Shown: positions 1-8,670 of the stretch, in pieces
How positions within the stretch are numbered: position 1 is the first letter of the stretch
Layout: each line of letters starts with the position of its first letter
Assembly (NCBI RefSeq): GCF_006546835.1
Contig: NZ_VICB01000003.1
Location: forward strand, 451,003 to 515,002
Source: Actinomyces johnsonii
GTDB lineage: Bacteria; Actinomycetota; Actinomycetes; Actinomycetales; Actinomycetaceae
DNA: 64,000 nt
Reading direction: 5' to 3'
The notes under the pieces: generated by a model
What the model saw: the letters and a program-made list of their open reading frames with translations, nothing else
The model's database searches: none
Told to the model about the DNA's origin: nothing
Made by a program: the position numbers and the translations under genes

Positions 1-53
1 ACTCGGTGGACTCGGTGGACGCGGCCGCCCCTGAGCAGAAGGAGGAGAAATGA
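1..53 (+). CDS. nuoJ: NADH-quinone oxidoreductase subunit J, C-terminal end (partial)
   Basis: Only the last 16 codons are present; they read [16 protein letters not shown] and stop at TGA 51-53. The stop overlaps the ATG of the next gene in an ATGA arrangement, the usual sign of translational coupling. The identity rests on position, since nuoJ precedes nuoK in complex I operons. The charged tail fits the variable cytoplasmic end of NuoJ. The rest of the gene lies before the window. Confidence 0.7.
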   Translation, partial: SVDSVDAAAPEQKEEK

Positions 54-358
54 GCCTCCCCGTCATCGCTGTCTACATCATCCTGGCCGGGGTCCTGTTC
101 ACCCTGGGGGCGCTCACGGTGCTGCTGCGCCGCAACGCCATCATCGAACTCATGGGGGTTGAGCTCATGCTCAACGCCGTCAACCTCGTTCTGGTGACTT
201 TCTCCCGGATCCACGGCAACCTCACCGGCCAGGTCTTCGCCTTCTTCGTCATGGTGGTGGCCGCCGCCGAGGTCGTGGTGGGGCTGAGCATCGTCGTATC
301 CATCTTCCGCACCCGCAGGTCCACGTCGGTCGACGACGAGAACCTGCTCAAGAACTGA
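50..358 (+). CDS. nuoK: NADH-quinone oxidoreductase subunit K
   Basis: This 102-residue membrane protein is the normal size for NuoK, a small proton-channel subunit in the membrane arm of respiratory complex I. Three hydrophobic helices are evident (about 5-25, 30-50 and 60-85). The second carries the conserved acidic residues in [16 protein letters not shown], and the third the acidic residue in [22 protein letters not shown] at 41-47 is the ribosome binding site and the start overlaps the nuoJ stop. It lies in the nuo operon directly ahead of nuoL. Confidence 0.95.
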   Translation: MSLPVIAVYIILAGVLFTLGALTVLLRRNAIIELMGVELMLNAVNLVLVTFSRIHGNLTGQVFAFFVMVVAAAEVVVGLSIVVSIFRTRRSTSVDDENLLKN

Positions 359-375
359 GGGGAGAGACCACCGAC

Positions 376-2370
376 ATGCTTCCCGCTCCTGTCACTGCCG
401 TCGTGACGCCCCTGACCGAGGCCACCGGCCCGGCCTCCTGGGCGTGGCTGCTCATCGCCGTGCCCGCCGCCTCGGCCGCCCTCCTGCTACTGGCCGGGCG
501 CCGTTCCAACGCCTGGGGCCACTGGCTGGGCCTGGCCGCATCCTTCGCGGCCGCCTGCCTGGGCGTGGGCGTCCTGCTCCAGGTCCTGGGCCTGCCCGTC
601 GAGGAACGCGTCATCGGCCTGCCTCTCTACCACTGGTTCAGCGCCGGCAATTTGAGTATCGACGTCGGACTGCGCCTGGACCCGCTGTCGCTGACCTTCG
701 TGACCCTGGTGACCTGCGTCGGCTTCCTCATCCACCTGTACTCGGTGGCCTACATGGCCCATGACCGCGACCGGCGCCGATTCTTCGCCTACCTCAACCT
801 CTTCATCGCTGCGATGCTCACCCTGGTGCTGGGCGACTCCTACATCGTGCTCTTCGTCGGGTGGGAGGGCGTGGGCCTGGCCTCCTACCTGCTCATCGGC
901 TTCTGGAACACGGCCGACGCCGATGCCCCCCAGGGCGAGCAGGTCACCAGCCGCGAGAACGCCGCTGCGGCCAAAAAGGCCTTCGTCATGAACCGTGTGG
1001 GCGACGTCGGTCTGCTGCTGGCCATGATGACGATGGTCGGCCAGGTCGGCTCGGTCTCCTTCGACGCCGTCTCCGCTGCCGCCCTCGACGGCTCGGTGGC
1101 CACCGGCTGGCTCACCGCCACCGGCTTCTTCCTACTCCTGGCGGCCTGCGGCAAGTCCGCCCAGTTCCCGCTCCAGGCCTGGCTGGGCGACGCCATGGCC
1201 GGCCCCACGCCGGTTTCCGCCCTCATCCACGCCGCCACCATGGTGACTGCTGGCGTCTACCTTATGGTCCGCTCCGCCGCCGTCTTCGAGGGTGCCCCGG
1301 ATGCCCAGATGGCCGTCGCCGTCGTCGGCGCCATCACCCTTCTGCTGGGGGCCGTCATCGGAAGCGCTAAGGACGACATGAAGAAGGTCCTGGCCGCCTC
1401 CACCATGAGCCAGATCGGCTACATGATGCTGGGTGCCGGGCTCGGCCCGATCGGCTACGCCTTCGCCATCTTCCACCTGCTCACCCACGGCTTCTTCAAG
1501 GCTCAGCTCTTCCTAGGAGCCGGCTCAGTCATGCACGCCATGGGCGACCAGGTCGATATGCGCCGCTTCGGCGGTCTGCGCAGCGCCATGACGATCACCT
1601 GGGCCACCATGGGCATCGGCTGGCTCGCCATCCTGGGGGTGCCCCCCTTCTCCGGATTCTGGTCCAAGGACCGGCTCATCGAGGCCGCCTTCGTCGGCGA
1701 GGGCGTCAAGCCCTGGATCCTGGGAACCATCGCCCTGCTGGGCGCGGGCCTGACCGCCTTCTACATGTCCCGCCTGTTCTTCATGATCTTCCACGGCCAG
1801 CGGCGCTGGACCACGGATAAGGACCTGGTGGGCGAGGTCCACCCCCACGAGTCCGGCTGGCTCATGACGCTTCCCCTGATCATCCTGTCCGTGTTCTCCG
1901 CGGGCCTGGGCGGTCTGCTGACCTACAACAACCTGTTCGTCACCTGGCTGGAGCCGGTCACCGGCCACGTCGAGCACGGCGAGCCGGTCCTGCCCGCCGC
2001 CGTCATCATGAGTGCCACCCTCTCCCTGGTCATCATCGGGGTCGCCGTGGCCTGGTGGATGTACGTCAGCCGCCCGGTGCCTGTTGTCCTGCAGCCGGCC
2101 AATCCCCTGGTGGAGGCCGCCCGCAAGGACATGTACCAGGACGCCGTCAACGAGGCCCTGGCCATGCGCACCGGCCAGGGACTGGTCCTGGCCACCGACG
2201 CCGTCGAGCGCTACGTCGTCGATGGCGCCGTCGAGGGAGCCGCTGCCGGAACGGGCGCCGTGGGGCGCCTGACCCGCCGCACCGAGTCCGGGTACGTGCG
2301 CTCCTACGCCGGCTACATGCTGGCCGGAACGGTCCTCGTACTCATCGCCGTCCTGGCCGCCAGGTTCTGA
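376..2370 (+). CDS. nuoL: NADH-quinone oxidoreductase subunit L
   Basis: This 664-residue, multi-helix protein is the antiporter-like subunit at the far end of the complex I membrane arm. It pumps protons and carries the long lateral helix that ties the arm together. The Proton_antipo core is plain: the helix with LFVGWEGVGLASYLLIGFW holds the conserved glutamate, GKSAQFPLQAWLGDAM holds the channel lysine, and GPTPVSALIHAATMV follows. The length matches the family. It starts 17 bases after nuoK with GGGGAGAGA upstream and is followed by nuoM after 15 bases, so it is part of one transcript. Confidence 0.96.
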   Translation: MLPAPVTAVVTPLTEATGPASWAWLLIAVPAASAALLLLAGRRSNAWGHWLGLAASFAAACLGVGVLLQVLGLPVEERVIGLPLYHWFSAGNLSIDVGLRLDPLSLTFVTLVTCVGFLIHLYSVAYMAHDRDRRRFFAYLNLFIAAMLTLVLGDSYIVLFVGWEGVGLASYLLIGFWNTADADAPQGEQVTSRENAAAAKKAFVMNRVGDVGLLLAMMTMVGQVGSVSFDAVSAAALDGSVATGWLTATGFFLLLAACGKSAQFPLQAWLGDAMAGPTPVSALIHAATMVTAGVYLMVRSAAVFEGAPDAQMAVAVVGAITLLLGAVIGSAKDDMKKVLAASTMSQIGYMMLGAGLGPIGYAFAIFHLLTHGFFKAQLFLGAGSVMHAMGDQVDMRRFGGLRSAMTITWATMGIGWLAILGVPPFSGFWSKDRLIEAAFVGEGVKPWILGTIALLGAGLTAFYMSRLFFMIFHGQRRWTTDKDLVGEVHPHESGWLMTLPLIILSVFSAGLGGLLTYNNLFVTWLEPVTGHVEHGEPVLPAAVIMSATLSLVIIGVAVAWWMYVSRPVPVVLQPANPLVEAARKDMYQDAVNEALAMRTGQGLVLATDAVERYVVDGAVEGAAAGTGAVGRLTRRTESGYVRSYAGYMLAGTVLVLIAVLAARF

Positions 2371-2385
2371 GAGGACACGAGACAC

Positions 2386-3990
2386 ATGCCGACTCTTCCC
2401 GCATCGCTGCCCGTCCTGACCGTCATGGCGATCGTGCCACTGGCCGGGGCGCTCCTGCTGTGGCTGGTCCCGCCGCTGCGCCGGCTCCACGCCCGCGCCG
2501 TGGGTCTGGTGTTCTCCCTGGCAGTCCTCGCCCTGGGCCTGTCGGCCCTGAGCGCCTTCGACCCCGGCAGCGCCGGTACCGTCCAACTAGTCCACACCCA
2601 CCCCTGGATCCCCGCCATCGGCGCCTCCTGGGCCCTGGGCGTCAACGGGCTGGGACTGGCCATGGTGCTCCTTGCGGCCTTCATCACTCCGCTGGTTCTG
2701 CTCGCCTCCTGGGGCGAGGTGCCCGCCGACCGTCAGGGCCTGTTCACCGGGCTCGTCCTGGCCCTGGAGTTCTTCGTCGTCGTCATCTTTTCGGCCCGCG
2801 ACCTGCTGCTGTTCTACCTTTGCTTCGAGGCGATGCTCATTCCGGTGTACTTCCTCATCGGCTGCTTCGGAGGTCAGGGGCGCCAGCGCGCGGCTCTGAA
2901 GTTCCTCCTGTACTCGCTGGCCGGCGGGCTCATCATGCTCATCGGCGTCATCGCGGTCTACCTGCACTCCGCCAAGGACGGCGCCCCCAGCTTCCTCATC
3001 GACTCGGTGGCCGCCAACCTGCACGTGTCCACTTCCGCCGGGCACTGGATCTTCCTGACCTTCTTCACCGCCTTCGCCATCAAGGCGCCCCTGGTGCCGG
3101 TCCACACCTGGCTGCCCGACACCGCCGAGCAGGCCACGCCCGGCACCTCGGTGCTGCTCATCGGCATCCTGGACAAGATCGGCACTTTCGGGATGATCAC
3201 CCTGGTCATTCCGCTCTTCCCCGAGGCCTCGCGCTGGGCCGCCCCGGTGGTCCTGGTTCTGGCGGTCGTCTCCATCATCTATGGGGGCCTGGTCGCCATC
3301 GCTCAGGACAACCTCTACCGGCTCATCTCCTACACCTCCGTGAGCCACTTCGGTTTCATGGTCCTGGGGATCTTCATCGGTAATCAGGTCGCCGCCAACG
3401 GCGCCATGGTCTACATGGTGGCCCACGGGTTGTCCATCGCCGGCCTCTACCTGGTCACCGGTTTCATGGCCCGGCGCACCGGGACGGTCGTCATCAGCGA
3501 GCTCGGCGGTATCGCCCGGGTCATGCCGCTGGTGGCCGGTACGTTCCTCGTATGCGGTCTGGCCTCCATCGCCCTGCCGGGCTTGAGCGGATTCGTGCCC
3601 GAGTGGATGGTGCTCACCGGCACCTTCTCGGTCTCGCTGGCCCTGGGCGGCGCCGCCGTCGCCGGCGTCGTTATCGCCGCCGTTTACATGCTGCTGCCCT
3701 ACCAGCGGGTCTTCACCGGGGCGCCGGCGCCCGAACGCGTGGGCAGCCCCGATCTCGACGGGCGCGAGCGGCTCGTCGTCGCCCCCATCATCGCCGCGAT
3801 GCTCGCGCTCGGGCTGGCCCCGGCCATCCTCACCCACGCGCTCGACGATGTCGCCAGGCAGGTCACGCTCACGGTGAGTCAGGAACCGGAGGCCGCGGCC
3901 TCCGGAGTCGTCTCCAGCGGCGACTCAGGTGCCGATAGCGCAACCGAAGCGCCCGCCGTCTCCACCGCTACGGAAGGGAACACCAAGTGA
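2386..3990 (+). CDS. nuoM: NADH-quinone oxidoreductase subunit M
   Basis: NuoM (534 residues) is the second antiporter-like proton-pumping subunit of complex I. Visible signatures are the glutamate helix YLCFEAMLIPVYFLIG and the lysine region AIKAPLVPVHTWLPDTAEQA, with about 14 hydrophobic segments. The C-terminal 35 residues are polar and rich in Ala, Ser and Glu, a low-complexity tail common in actinobacterial NuoM. The stop overlaps the GTG of nuoN by four bases, so the two are translationally coupled. Confidence 0.96.
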   Translation: MPTLPASLPVLTVMAIVPLAGALLLWLVPPLRRLHARAVGLVFSLAVLALGLSALSAFDPGSAGTVQLVHTHPWIPAIGASWALGVNGLGLAMVLLAAFITPLVLLASWGEVPADRQGLFTGLVLALEFFVVVIFSARDLLLFYLCFEAMLIPVYFLIGCFGGQGRQRAALKFLLYSLAGGLIMLIGVIAVYLHSAKDGAPSFLIDSVAANLHVSTSAGHWIFLTFFTAFAIKAPLVPVHTWLPDTAEQATPGTSVLLIGILDKIGTFGMITLVIPLFPEASRWAAPVVLVLAVVSIIYGGLVAIAQDNLYRLISYTSVSHFGFMVLGIFIGNQVAANGAMVYMVAHGLSIAGLYLVTGFMARRTGTVVISELGGIARVMPLVAGTFLVCGLASIALPGLSGFVPEWMVLTGTFSVSLALGGAAVAGVVIAAVYMLLPYQRVFTGAPAPERVGSPDLDGRERLVVAPIIAAMLALGLAPAILTHALDDVARQVTLTVSQEPEAAASGVVSSGDSGADSATEAPAVSTATEGNTK

Positions 3991-5600
3991 GCCCCTCAGC
4001 CACTGCCCCGATCGTCAACTGGGACGCCCTGACACCGGTGCTCTTCATCCTGGGCGCCGGCGTCCTGGGCGTCCTCGTGGAGGCCTTCATCGCCCGCCCC
4101 GCCCGCCTGGTCATCCAGACCGGGCTGAGTTTCCTGGCCATCCTGGCCTCAGGGGTCTCGCTCTTCCTGCGCTGGGGCGAGGTCAAGGCCGCCGGGGCCG
4201 CTGCCGCGGCCGAGCCCCAGTTCCAGCTGCCCGAGGGTTTCCTCCCGGGCGCTCGCATGTCGGCGGGCTTGACCGAGGACCCCTTCTCCATTGCCGCCCA
4301 GGGCATCCTCCTGGTCATCGGCCTGCTGGCCGTCCTGGTCATGGCCGACCGCACCGCGGTCAACGATGGCGCCTTCGCGGCCCAGGCCGCCGATCGGCCC
4401 GGCAGCGCCGAGGAGACCGAGTCCCTCCTGGCGGGGTGGACCACCACCGAGGTCTTCCCCCTGACCATGTTCTCCCTGGGGGGCATGATGCTCTTCGGAG
4501 CCAGCAGTGATCTCATCACGCTGTTCGTCGTCCTGGAGATGATCTCGCTGCCGTTGTACATTCTGGCGGCCACCGCCCGCCACCGCCGGCTGCTCAGCCA
4601 GGAGGCGGCACTGAAGTACTTCGTACTGGGCGCCTTCGCCTCCGCTTTCCTCCTCATGGGATCGGCCCTGCTCTACGGGGTGGCCGGTGCCGTTGACTAC
4701 CGGAGCATCGGCACTGCCGTGCGCACCGTACAGGGCCAGGACTGGCTCATTCTTGCCGGCCTCATACTGGTGATCGTCGGCCTGCTGTTCAAGGTCGCGG
4801 CCGTGCCCTTCCACGCCTGGAGCCCGGACGTCTACCAGGGCGCCCCCACCCCGGTCACCGGCTTCATGGCCGCCGGGGTCAAGGCCGCGGCCTTCCTGGC
4901 CCTCGTGCGCTTCTACTACGTCATCGCCGGGGCCTTGGGCTGGGACCTGGCACCGGCCCTGTGGGCGGTGGCGGCTCTGACCATGCTCGTGGGCACCGTC
5001 GTCGGCGTGGTGCAGCGCGATGTCAAGCGCATGCTCGCCTACTCCGCCATCGCCCACGCCGGCTTCATGCTCATCGGGATCCTGGCCTACTCCAAGGAGG
5101 CGATCTCCGCGCTTAGCTTCTACGCCCTGACCTACGGGGTTGCCACCGTGGGCGCCTTCGGCATCATCGCTCTGGTGCGTTCTAACCGGGGCGGCTCCGT
5201 GGGCGGGGAGGATGGCGACCTGGATGCCTTCAAGGGCCTGGGGCGACGCAGCCCCTGGGCCGCCGGTGCTATGACCGTCTTCCTGCTGTCCTTTGCGGGC
5301 GTGCCCCTGACGGCCGGCTTCATGGCCAAGTTCCGGCTTTTCGCCACCGGACTGAGCGGCAACGGGGTGCCCTTCGTGATCCTGGCGGTCGTCTGCTCGG
5401 CCGTGACCGCCTTCTTCTACATGCGGCTCATCGTCCTCATGTTCTTCCATGAGCCCGACGGCGAGCGCTCGGTGGTCGTGGCCAGCAACGGGCCGATCGC
5501 CCTGGCGGTCGGCGTTGCGGTCATGGCCACAATCGGCCTGGGGATTCTGCCGCAGGCTGCCTTCGACCTGTTCGACCGTACGGCTATGCTCCTTCCGTGA
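3987..5600 (+). CDS. nuoN: NADH-quinone oxidoreductase subunit N
   Basis: NuoN (537 residues) is the third antiporter-like subunit of complex I. The conserved LEMISLPLYIL helix and the channel segment FKVAAVPFHAWSPDVYQGAP are clear. An extra polar loop of about 40 residues (near 135-160) with many acidic residues lies between helices. The gene starts with GTG inside the nuoM stop and its own stop overlaps the GTG of the polyprenyl synthase. Complex I and quinone side-chain synthesis are therefore probably co-translated. Confidence 0.95.
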   Translation: MSPSATAPIVNWDALTPVLFILGAGVLGVLVEAFIARPARLVIQTGLSFLAILASGVSLFLRWGEVKAAGAAAAAEPQFQLPEGFLPGARMSAGLTEDPFSIAAQGILLVIGLLAVLVMADRTAVNDGAFAAQAADRPGSAEETESLLAGWTTTEVFPLTMFSLGGMMLFGASSDLITLFVVLEMISLPLYILAATARHRRLLSQEAALKYFVLGAFASAFLLMGSALLYGVAGAVDYRSIGTAVRTVQGQDWLILAGLILVIVGLLFKVAAVPFHAWSPDVYQGAPTPVTGFMAAGVKAAAFLALVRFYYVIAGALGWDLAPALWAVAALTMLVGTVVGVVQRDVKRMLAYSAIAHAGFMLIGILAYSKEAISALSFYALTYGVATVGAFGIIALVRSNRGGSVGGEDGDLDAFKGLGRRSPWAAGAMTVFLLSFAGVPLTAGFMAKFRLFATGLSGNGVPFVILAVVCSAVTAFFYMRLIVLMFFHEPDGERSVVVASNGPIALAVGVAVMATIGLGILPQAAFDLFDRTAMLLP

Positions 5601-6703
5601 TCGGATCACTGCCGCTGAGCGCCCCCCAGCTGGAGACGCGCATCGTCCCCGCCCTCCAGGCCATCGAGGACCGCCTCATGGAGGTGGTTACCAGTGCCGA
5701 CGAGACCATCAACCCGCCGACTTCGCACTTGGCCGAGGCCGGGGGCAAGCGCCTGCGCCCGGTCCTGGCCCTGCTGACCGCCCAGCTCGGAGAACCGTCC
5801 CTGGCGACGGGGGATCAGATCCGCGACGCGGGCGTGGCCGTGGAGCTGACCCACATCGCCACGCTCTACCACGACGACGTCATGGACGAGGCCCCGCTGC
5901 GCCGAGGCGCCCCGAGTGCCCAGACCGTGTGGGGCAACTCCGCCGCCATTCTCACCGGAGACGTCCTAGTCGCCCGCGCCTCCCAACTCGTAGCGGCCCT
6001 GGGACCCGAGGCCGTCATGGCCCACGCCAAGACCTTCGAGCGCCTGTGCATGGGCCAGCTCCACGAGACCCTGCCACGCCCGGCGGGCACCGACCCGGTG
6101 GACCACTACATCCAGGTCCTGGCCGACAAGACTGGCTCCCTCATCGCGGTGTCCGCCCGCTACGGGGCGATGCTCACCAATGCCGGGGCACGAACAGAAC
6201 AGATCGTGGAGGAGTTCGGAGAGAAGATCGGCGTAGCCTTCCAGCTCGCCGACGACGTCATTGACCTCATGAGCGACTCCGCCACCACCGGTAAAACCCC
6301 AGGAACCGATCTGCGCGAGGGCGTGGACACCATGCCGGTCCTGCTCCTGCGCAAGGCCCTAGCGGCCGGGGAGCTCGACGCCGCCGGCCAGGCCATTCTC
6401 TCGCGCCTGTCCAGCGGCGACCTGTCCGATGACGCCTTCCTGGCCGACGTCGTCACCCGCCTACGAGAGCATCCCGTCCTGGCCCGCACCCGCGAGATGG
6501 CCATGGCGTGGGCCGCTGAAGCGATTGAGGGCCTGGGGGACCTGGAGGAGGCTGTCCTTGACGGCACCCGGCACCGCCTGGCCGAGGCCGGGATCGAGGG
6601 TGAGGCCGCCGCTGCGGCGCTGGCCGACGCGGGCGAGCGGGTGGTGCAGGTGCGTGCCGCCATGGAGGACTTCGCCCGCATCCTCGTGGACCGGGCCGCC
6701 TGA
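5597..6703 (+). CDS. Polyprenyl diphosphate synthase (trans-isoprenyl type)
   Basis: This 368-residue protein condenses isopentenyl diphosphate onto an allylic primer to make a long all-trans chain. Both aspartate-rich motifs are intact: DDVMD at about 93-97 and DDVID at about 219-223. The GGKRLRP substrate motif is near residue 49. Its coupling to nuoN by a GTGA overlap suggests that the product is the menaquinone side chain, as in hepta- or octaprenyl synthases. That is inference from context, because chain length cannot be read reliably from the sequence. The residue five before the first motif is an alanine (ATLYHDDVMD), as in long-chain enzymes. Confidence 0.9.
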   Translation: MIGSLPLSAPQLETRIVPALQAIEDRLMEVVTSADETINPPTSHLAEAGGKRLRPVLALLTAQLGEPSLATGDQIRDAGVAVELTHIATLYHDDVMDEAPLRRGAPSAQTVWGNSAAILTGDVLVARASQLVAALGPEAVMAHAKTFERLCMGQLHETLPRPAGTDPVDHYIQVLADKTGSLIAVSARYGAMLTNAGARTEQIVEEFGEKIGVAFQLADDVIDLMSDSATTGKTPGTDLREGVDTMPVLLLRKALAAGELDAAGQAILSRLSSGDLSDDAFLADVVTRLREHPVLARTREMAMAWAAEAIEGLGDLEEAVLDGTRHRLAEAGIEGEAAAAALADAGERVVQVRAAMEDFARILVDRAA

Positions 6704-6739
6704 AGGGCCGGTCTGAGGACTGAAGAGGTCTCGCAACTA

Positions 6740-6776
6740 CCCACGGCTCCCCACGGAACGACGAGGAGCCGTTGGG
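6740..6776 (+). terminator. Hairpin after the nuo-polyprenyl synthase operon
   Basis: ACGGCTCC (6743-6750) pairs with GGAGCCGT (6765-6772), extended by CCC/GGG with one bulged base. It lies 36 bases after the operon stop. There is no strong U tract, as is common in actinobacteria. Confidence 0.6.
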
Positions 6777-6862
6777 GAGAGACGGATAGCTCCCCTGCGT
6801 GAGCGGTGGACCGCAGTGCATAGCGCGCCAGGCACGTGTTCCCGATGCGCCGAAAGGTCCCC

Positions 6863-7085
6863 GACATGCCGTCCTCTACGCCGCTGTCGACTAATGCCTG
6901 TGCCCGACTGACCCGTCGCAGTGTGCTGGCCCTGCCTGCACTGACCGGTGCAGGGGTGGTCCTGGCGAGTTGTGGTGTGCTGAAGAAGGGTGGCTCCGTC
7001 TCCTCTGATCGCCGTACTCGCCGATTCCGCCGCAGTCTCCAACGTGCCCACCCGCATGGGCGTCTGGCCGGAGAATATCGGCTGA
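6863..7085 (+). pseudogene. Truncated or frameshifted lipoprotein gene remnant
   Basis: The frame from ATG 6863 encodes a convincing secretion signal: a twin-arginine pair (LTRRSVLALP), a hydrophobic stretch and a lipobox LASC, then a GVLKKGG linker. After about 47 residues the frame turns into arginine-rich nonsense. A different frame from about 7010 to TGA 7083-7085 reads naturally as LIAVLADSAAVSNVPTRMGV followed by WPENIG. The simplest reading is a lipoprotein gene that lost its middle and its frame. It has no close resemblance to the four lipoproteins next to it. A short genuine protein cannot be excluded. A start at 6836 is possible but would place the signal far from the N-terminus. 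Confidence 0.45.
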
Positions 7086-7129
7086 AGAGAAAGACAGGGC
7101 CAAGGAGCTCCGCTCATATGGTTCCAAGC

Positions 7130-8641
7130 TCATGATCCTGTAGCGGTTGCTGTAGGTGTATCGGAGGGCGAAGCCGACTGAGAAGGGTATCCGATCCATG
7201 CATCCGCAGGATAAAAAAGGTGATCAAGTGCGATTCCCCAGGATGATACGGCTATAGAACGGCATATAGTTGCAAGTGAGTAGCTGCCTATATCCTGACC
7301 AGATGAAAGGGAGGACAACTGAAGAGTATCAGGAATCTTGTCGCCTTTACCTCCTTGCAGTAGTGATGTCGCCATATAAACGACGTCCCCAAAAGTGCAG
7401 GATGCGCCCGGGATCGATCGTTCGTCGGAGCTCCAGGATAAAAATGCAACAGGTGAACCGGGAGGACGTACAGAGAATACAGGCTCTTTGTAGTCGCCAT
7501 ATAGAATTATATCATGCTGATCAACATAAATGAGATCCGACATTCCATAGTTTTCAGTTCTCTGCGAACCGCTGCTGATGATGACATCCTCGCCGGTGAC
7601 GATATTCTTTGCATGAAAAACACTCTGCTCGGAATCCTGAGTATTCCTATGGGAGTAAGATATGTCGTGATAATAGAGCCAGTTGTCCTTAACTAGTGCA
7701 GCGAGTTGATCATTATGAGACTCTGTTGTCCCGGTTGCGAGGTATACTATAGCCCTGTTCTCATCTGCATCTTCTGTGGTCAGTGCCTCCCCTATTGTGG
7801 TCATAGTTTGGTATCCGCCGGTGAGTGCCGTGCTCGCATCGAACTGAATGGAAAGATCTGCGGCGCTCAGACGGAATCCGAATCCTCTTGCGTCTGCGAA
7901 ATCGCTGTTCTTGTTGCCGGCAATGAGTAGAGAGCTGTGGTCGGCGTTGAATGTGAGAGTGACCCGAAATGAAATGCCAGCGAGATAATCATTGTTAACT
8001 CTTGTCGAGGCGACAATTGTATGATCGGAAAGCGAAACCTTGATGACGTCGATAGCGCAAACATTGGGAGAGAAGTCCTGCGAATCTCTCCGCTCTTCCC
8101 CCGACTTTCGGTCATGGTAAACGCCGGCCGTCAAATACGCGTAAGACTCGTCGAGAACTGCAGGGCCAACAATAATGCTGAGTTCTGGAACAGTCGCTGC
8201 CGCGGTTGTGGAGGAACTGCTGTCCGCTTTAGGAGTCGTCGAAGGAGCTGGCGAGGAAGCCACTGAACTGATATTCCAGTTCCCCTTGCTATCGGGTGTG
8301 AGCGCCCAAGTCGACGGACCGTTGAGATCGACGACGACGGGGCACCATCCATCTGCGACCGTGTCCACCAACTCGGAGACTTCGAGACCCCCACACAGAT
8401 GCCATTTATGTAGCGCGGTAATTGTCACTCGAGCATTACCCGTGTTGGGCCACAATGCTATATCGGAGAAGGAGGAAGGAGCGGCAGTGTCGTTCGGAGG
8501 CAATGGCCTAGGAATCGGTCCTGGAGTTGGCATCCGTGCGATCGACGGTGTCGGTCCGGGTTTCGGCTTCTTCTCGCAGGAACAGATAAACCCCCCTAAG
8601 GTGACGGCCGCAGAACTAACAAGAAAAGTGCGACGATGCAT
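7130..8641 (-). CDS. Tat-type lipoprotein of unknown function, propeller-like repeats (copy D)
   Basis: The product (about 503 residues) has an N-terminal RR motif (MHRRTF), a hydrophobic core and a lipobox-like ICSC. A proline-rich linker (KPKPGPTPSIARMPTPGPIP) and a large exported domain follow. The domain repeats units such as VDLNGPSTWAL, NIVTGEDVII and SSLSSGQDIGS, each resembling a PQQ-type beta-propeller blade; this fold is my inference. It is the closest relative of copy B: both share the linker, the WNI segment and the VSSWGIA...FYPADAW ending. The start at 8641 was chosen to match M-x-RR in its paralogues; ATG 8653 is possible. It lies 29 bases after copy C and is visibly AT-richer than the flanking core genes. 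No function is recognised. Confidence 0.8.
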   Translation of the reverse strand: MHRRTFLVSSAAVTLGGFICSCEKKPKPGPTPSIARMPTPGPIPRPLPPNDTAAPSSFSDIALWPNTGNARVTITALHKWHLCGGLEVSELVDTVADGWCPVVVDLNGPSTWALTPDSKGNWNISSVASSPAPSTTPKADSSSSTTAAATVPELSIIVGPAVLDESYAYLTAGVYHDRKSGEERRDSQDFSPNVCAIDVIKVSLSDHTIVASTRVNNDYLAGISFRVTLTFNADHSSLLIAGNKNSDFADARGFGFRLSAADLSIQFDASTALTGGYQTMTTIGEALTTEDADENRAIVYLATGTTESHNDQLAALVKDNWLYYHDISYSHRNTQDSEQSVFHAKNIVTGEDVIISSGSQRTENYGMSDLIYVDQHDIILYGDYKEPVFSVRPPGSPVAFLSWSSDERSIPGASCTFGDVVYMATSLLQGGKGDKIPDTLQLSSLSSGQDIGSYSLATICRSIAVSSWGIALDHLFYPADAWIGYPSQSASPSDTPTATATGS

Positions 8642-8670
8642 GCTGAAGTCCATTCTATAGGAGTTACCGC

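Noticed and set aside
1525..2586. Long minus-strand frames over nuoL, nuoM and nuoN
   Set aside because: Antisense shadows: Gly/Gln/Asp/His-rich translation with no recognisable domain, opposite strongly conserved complex I genes.
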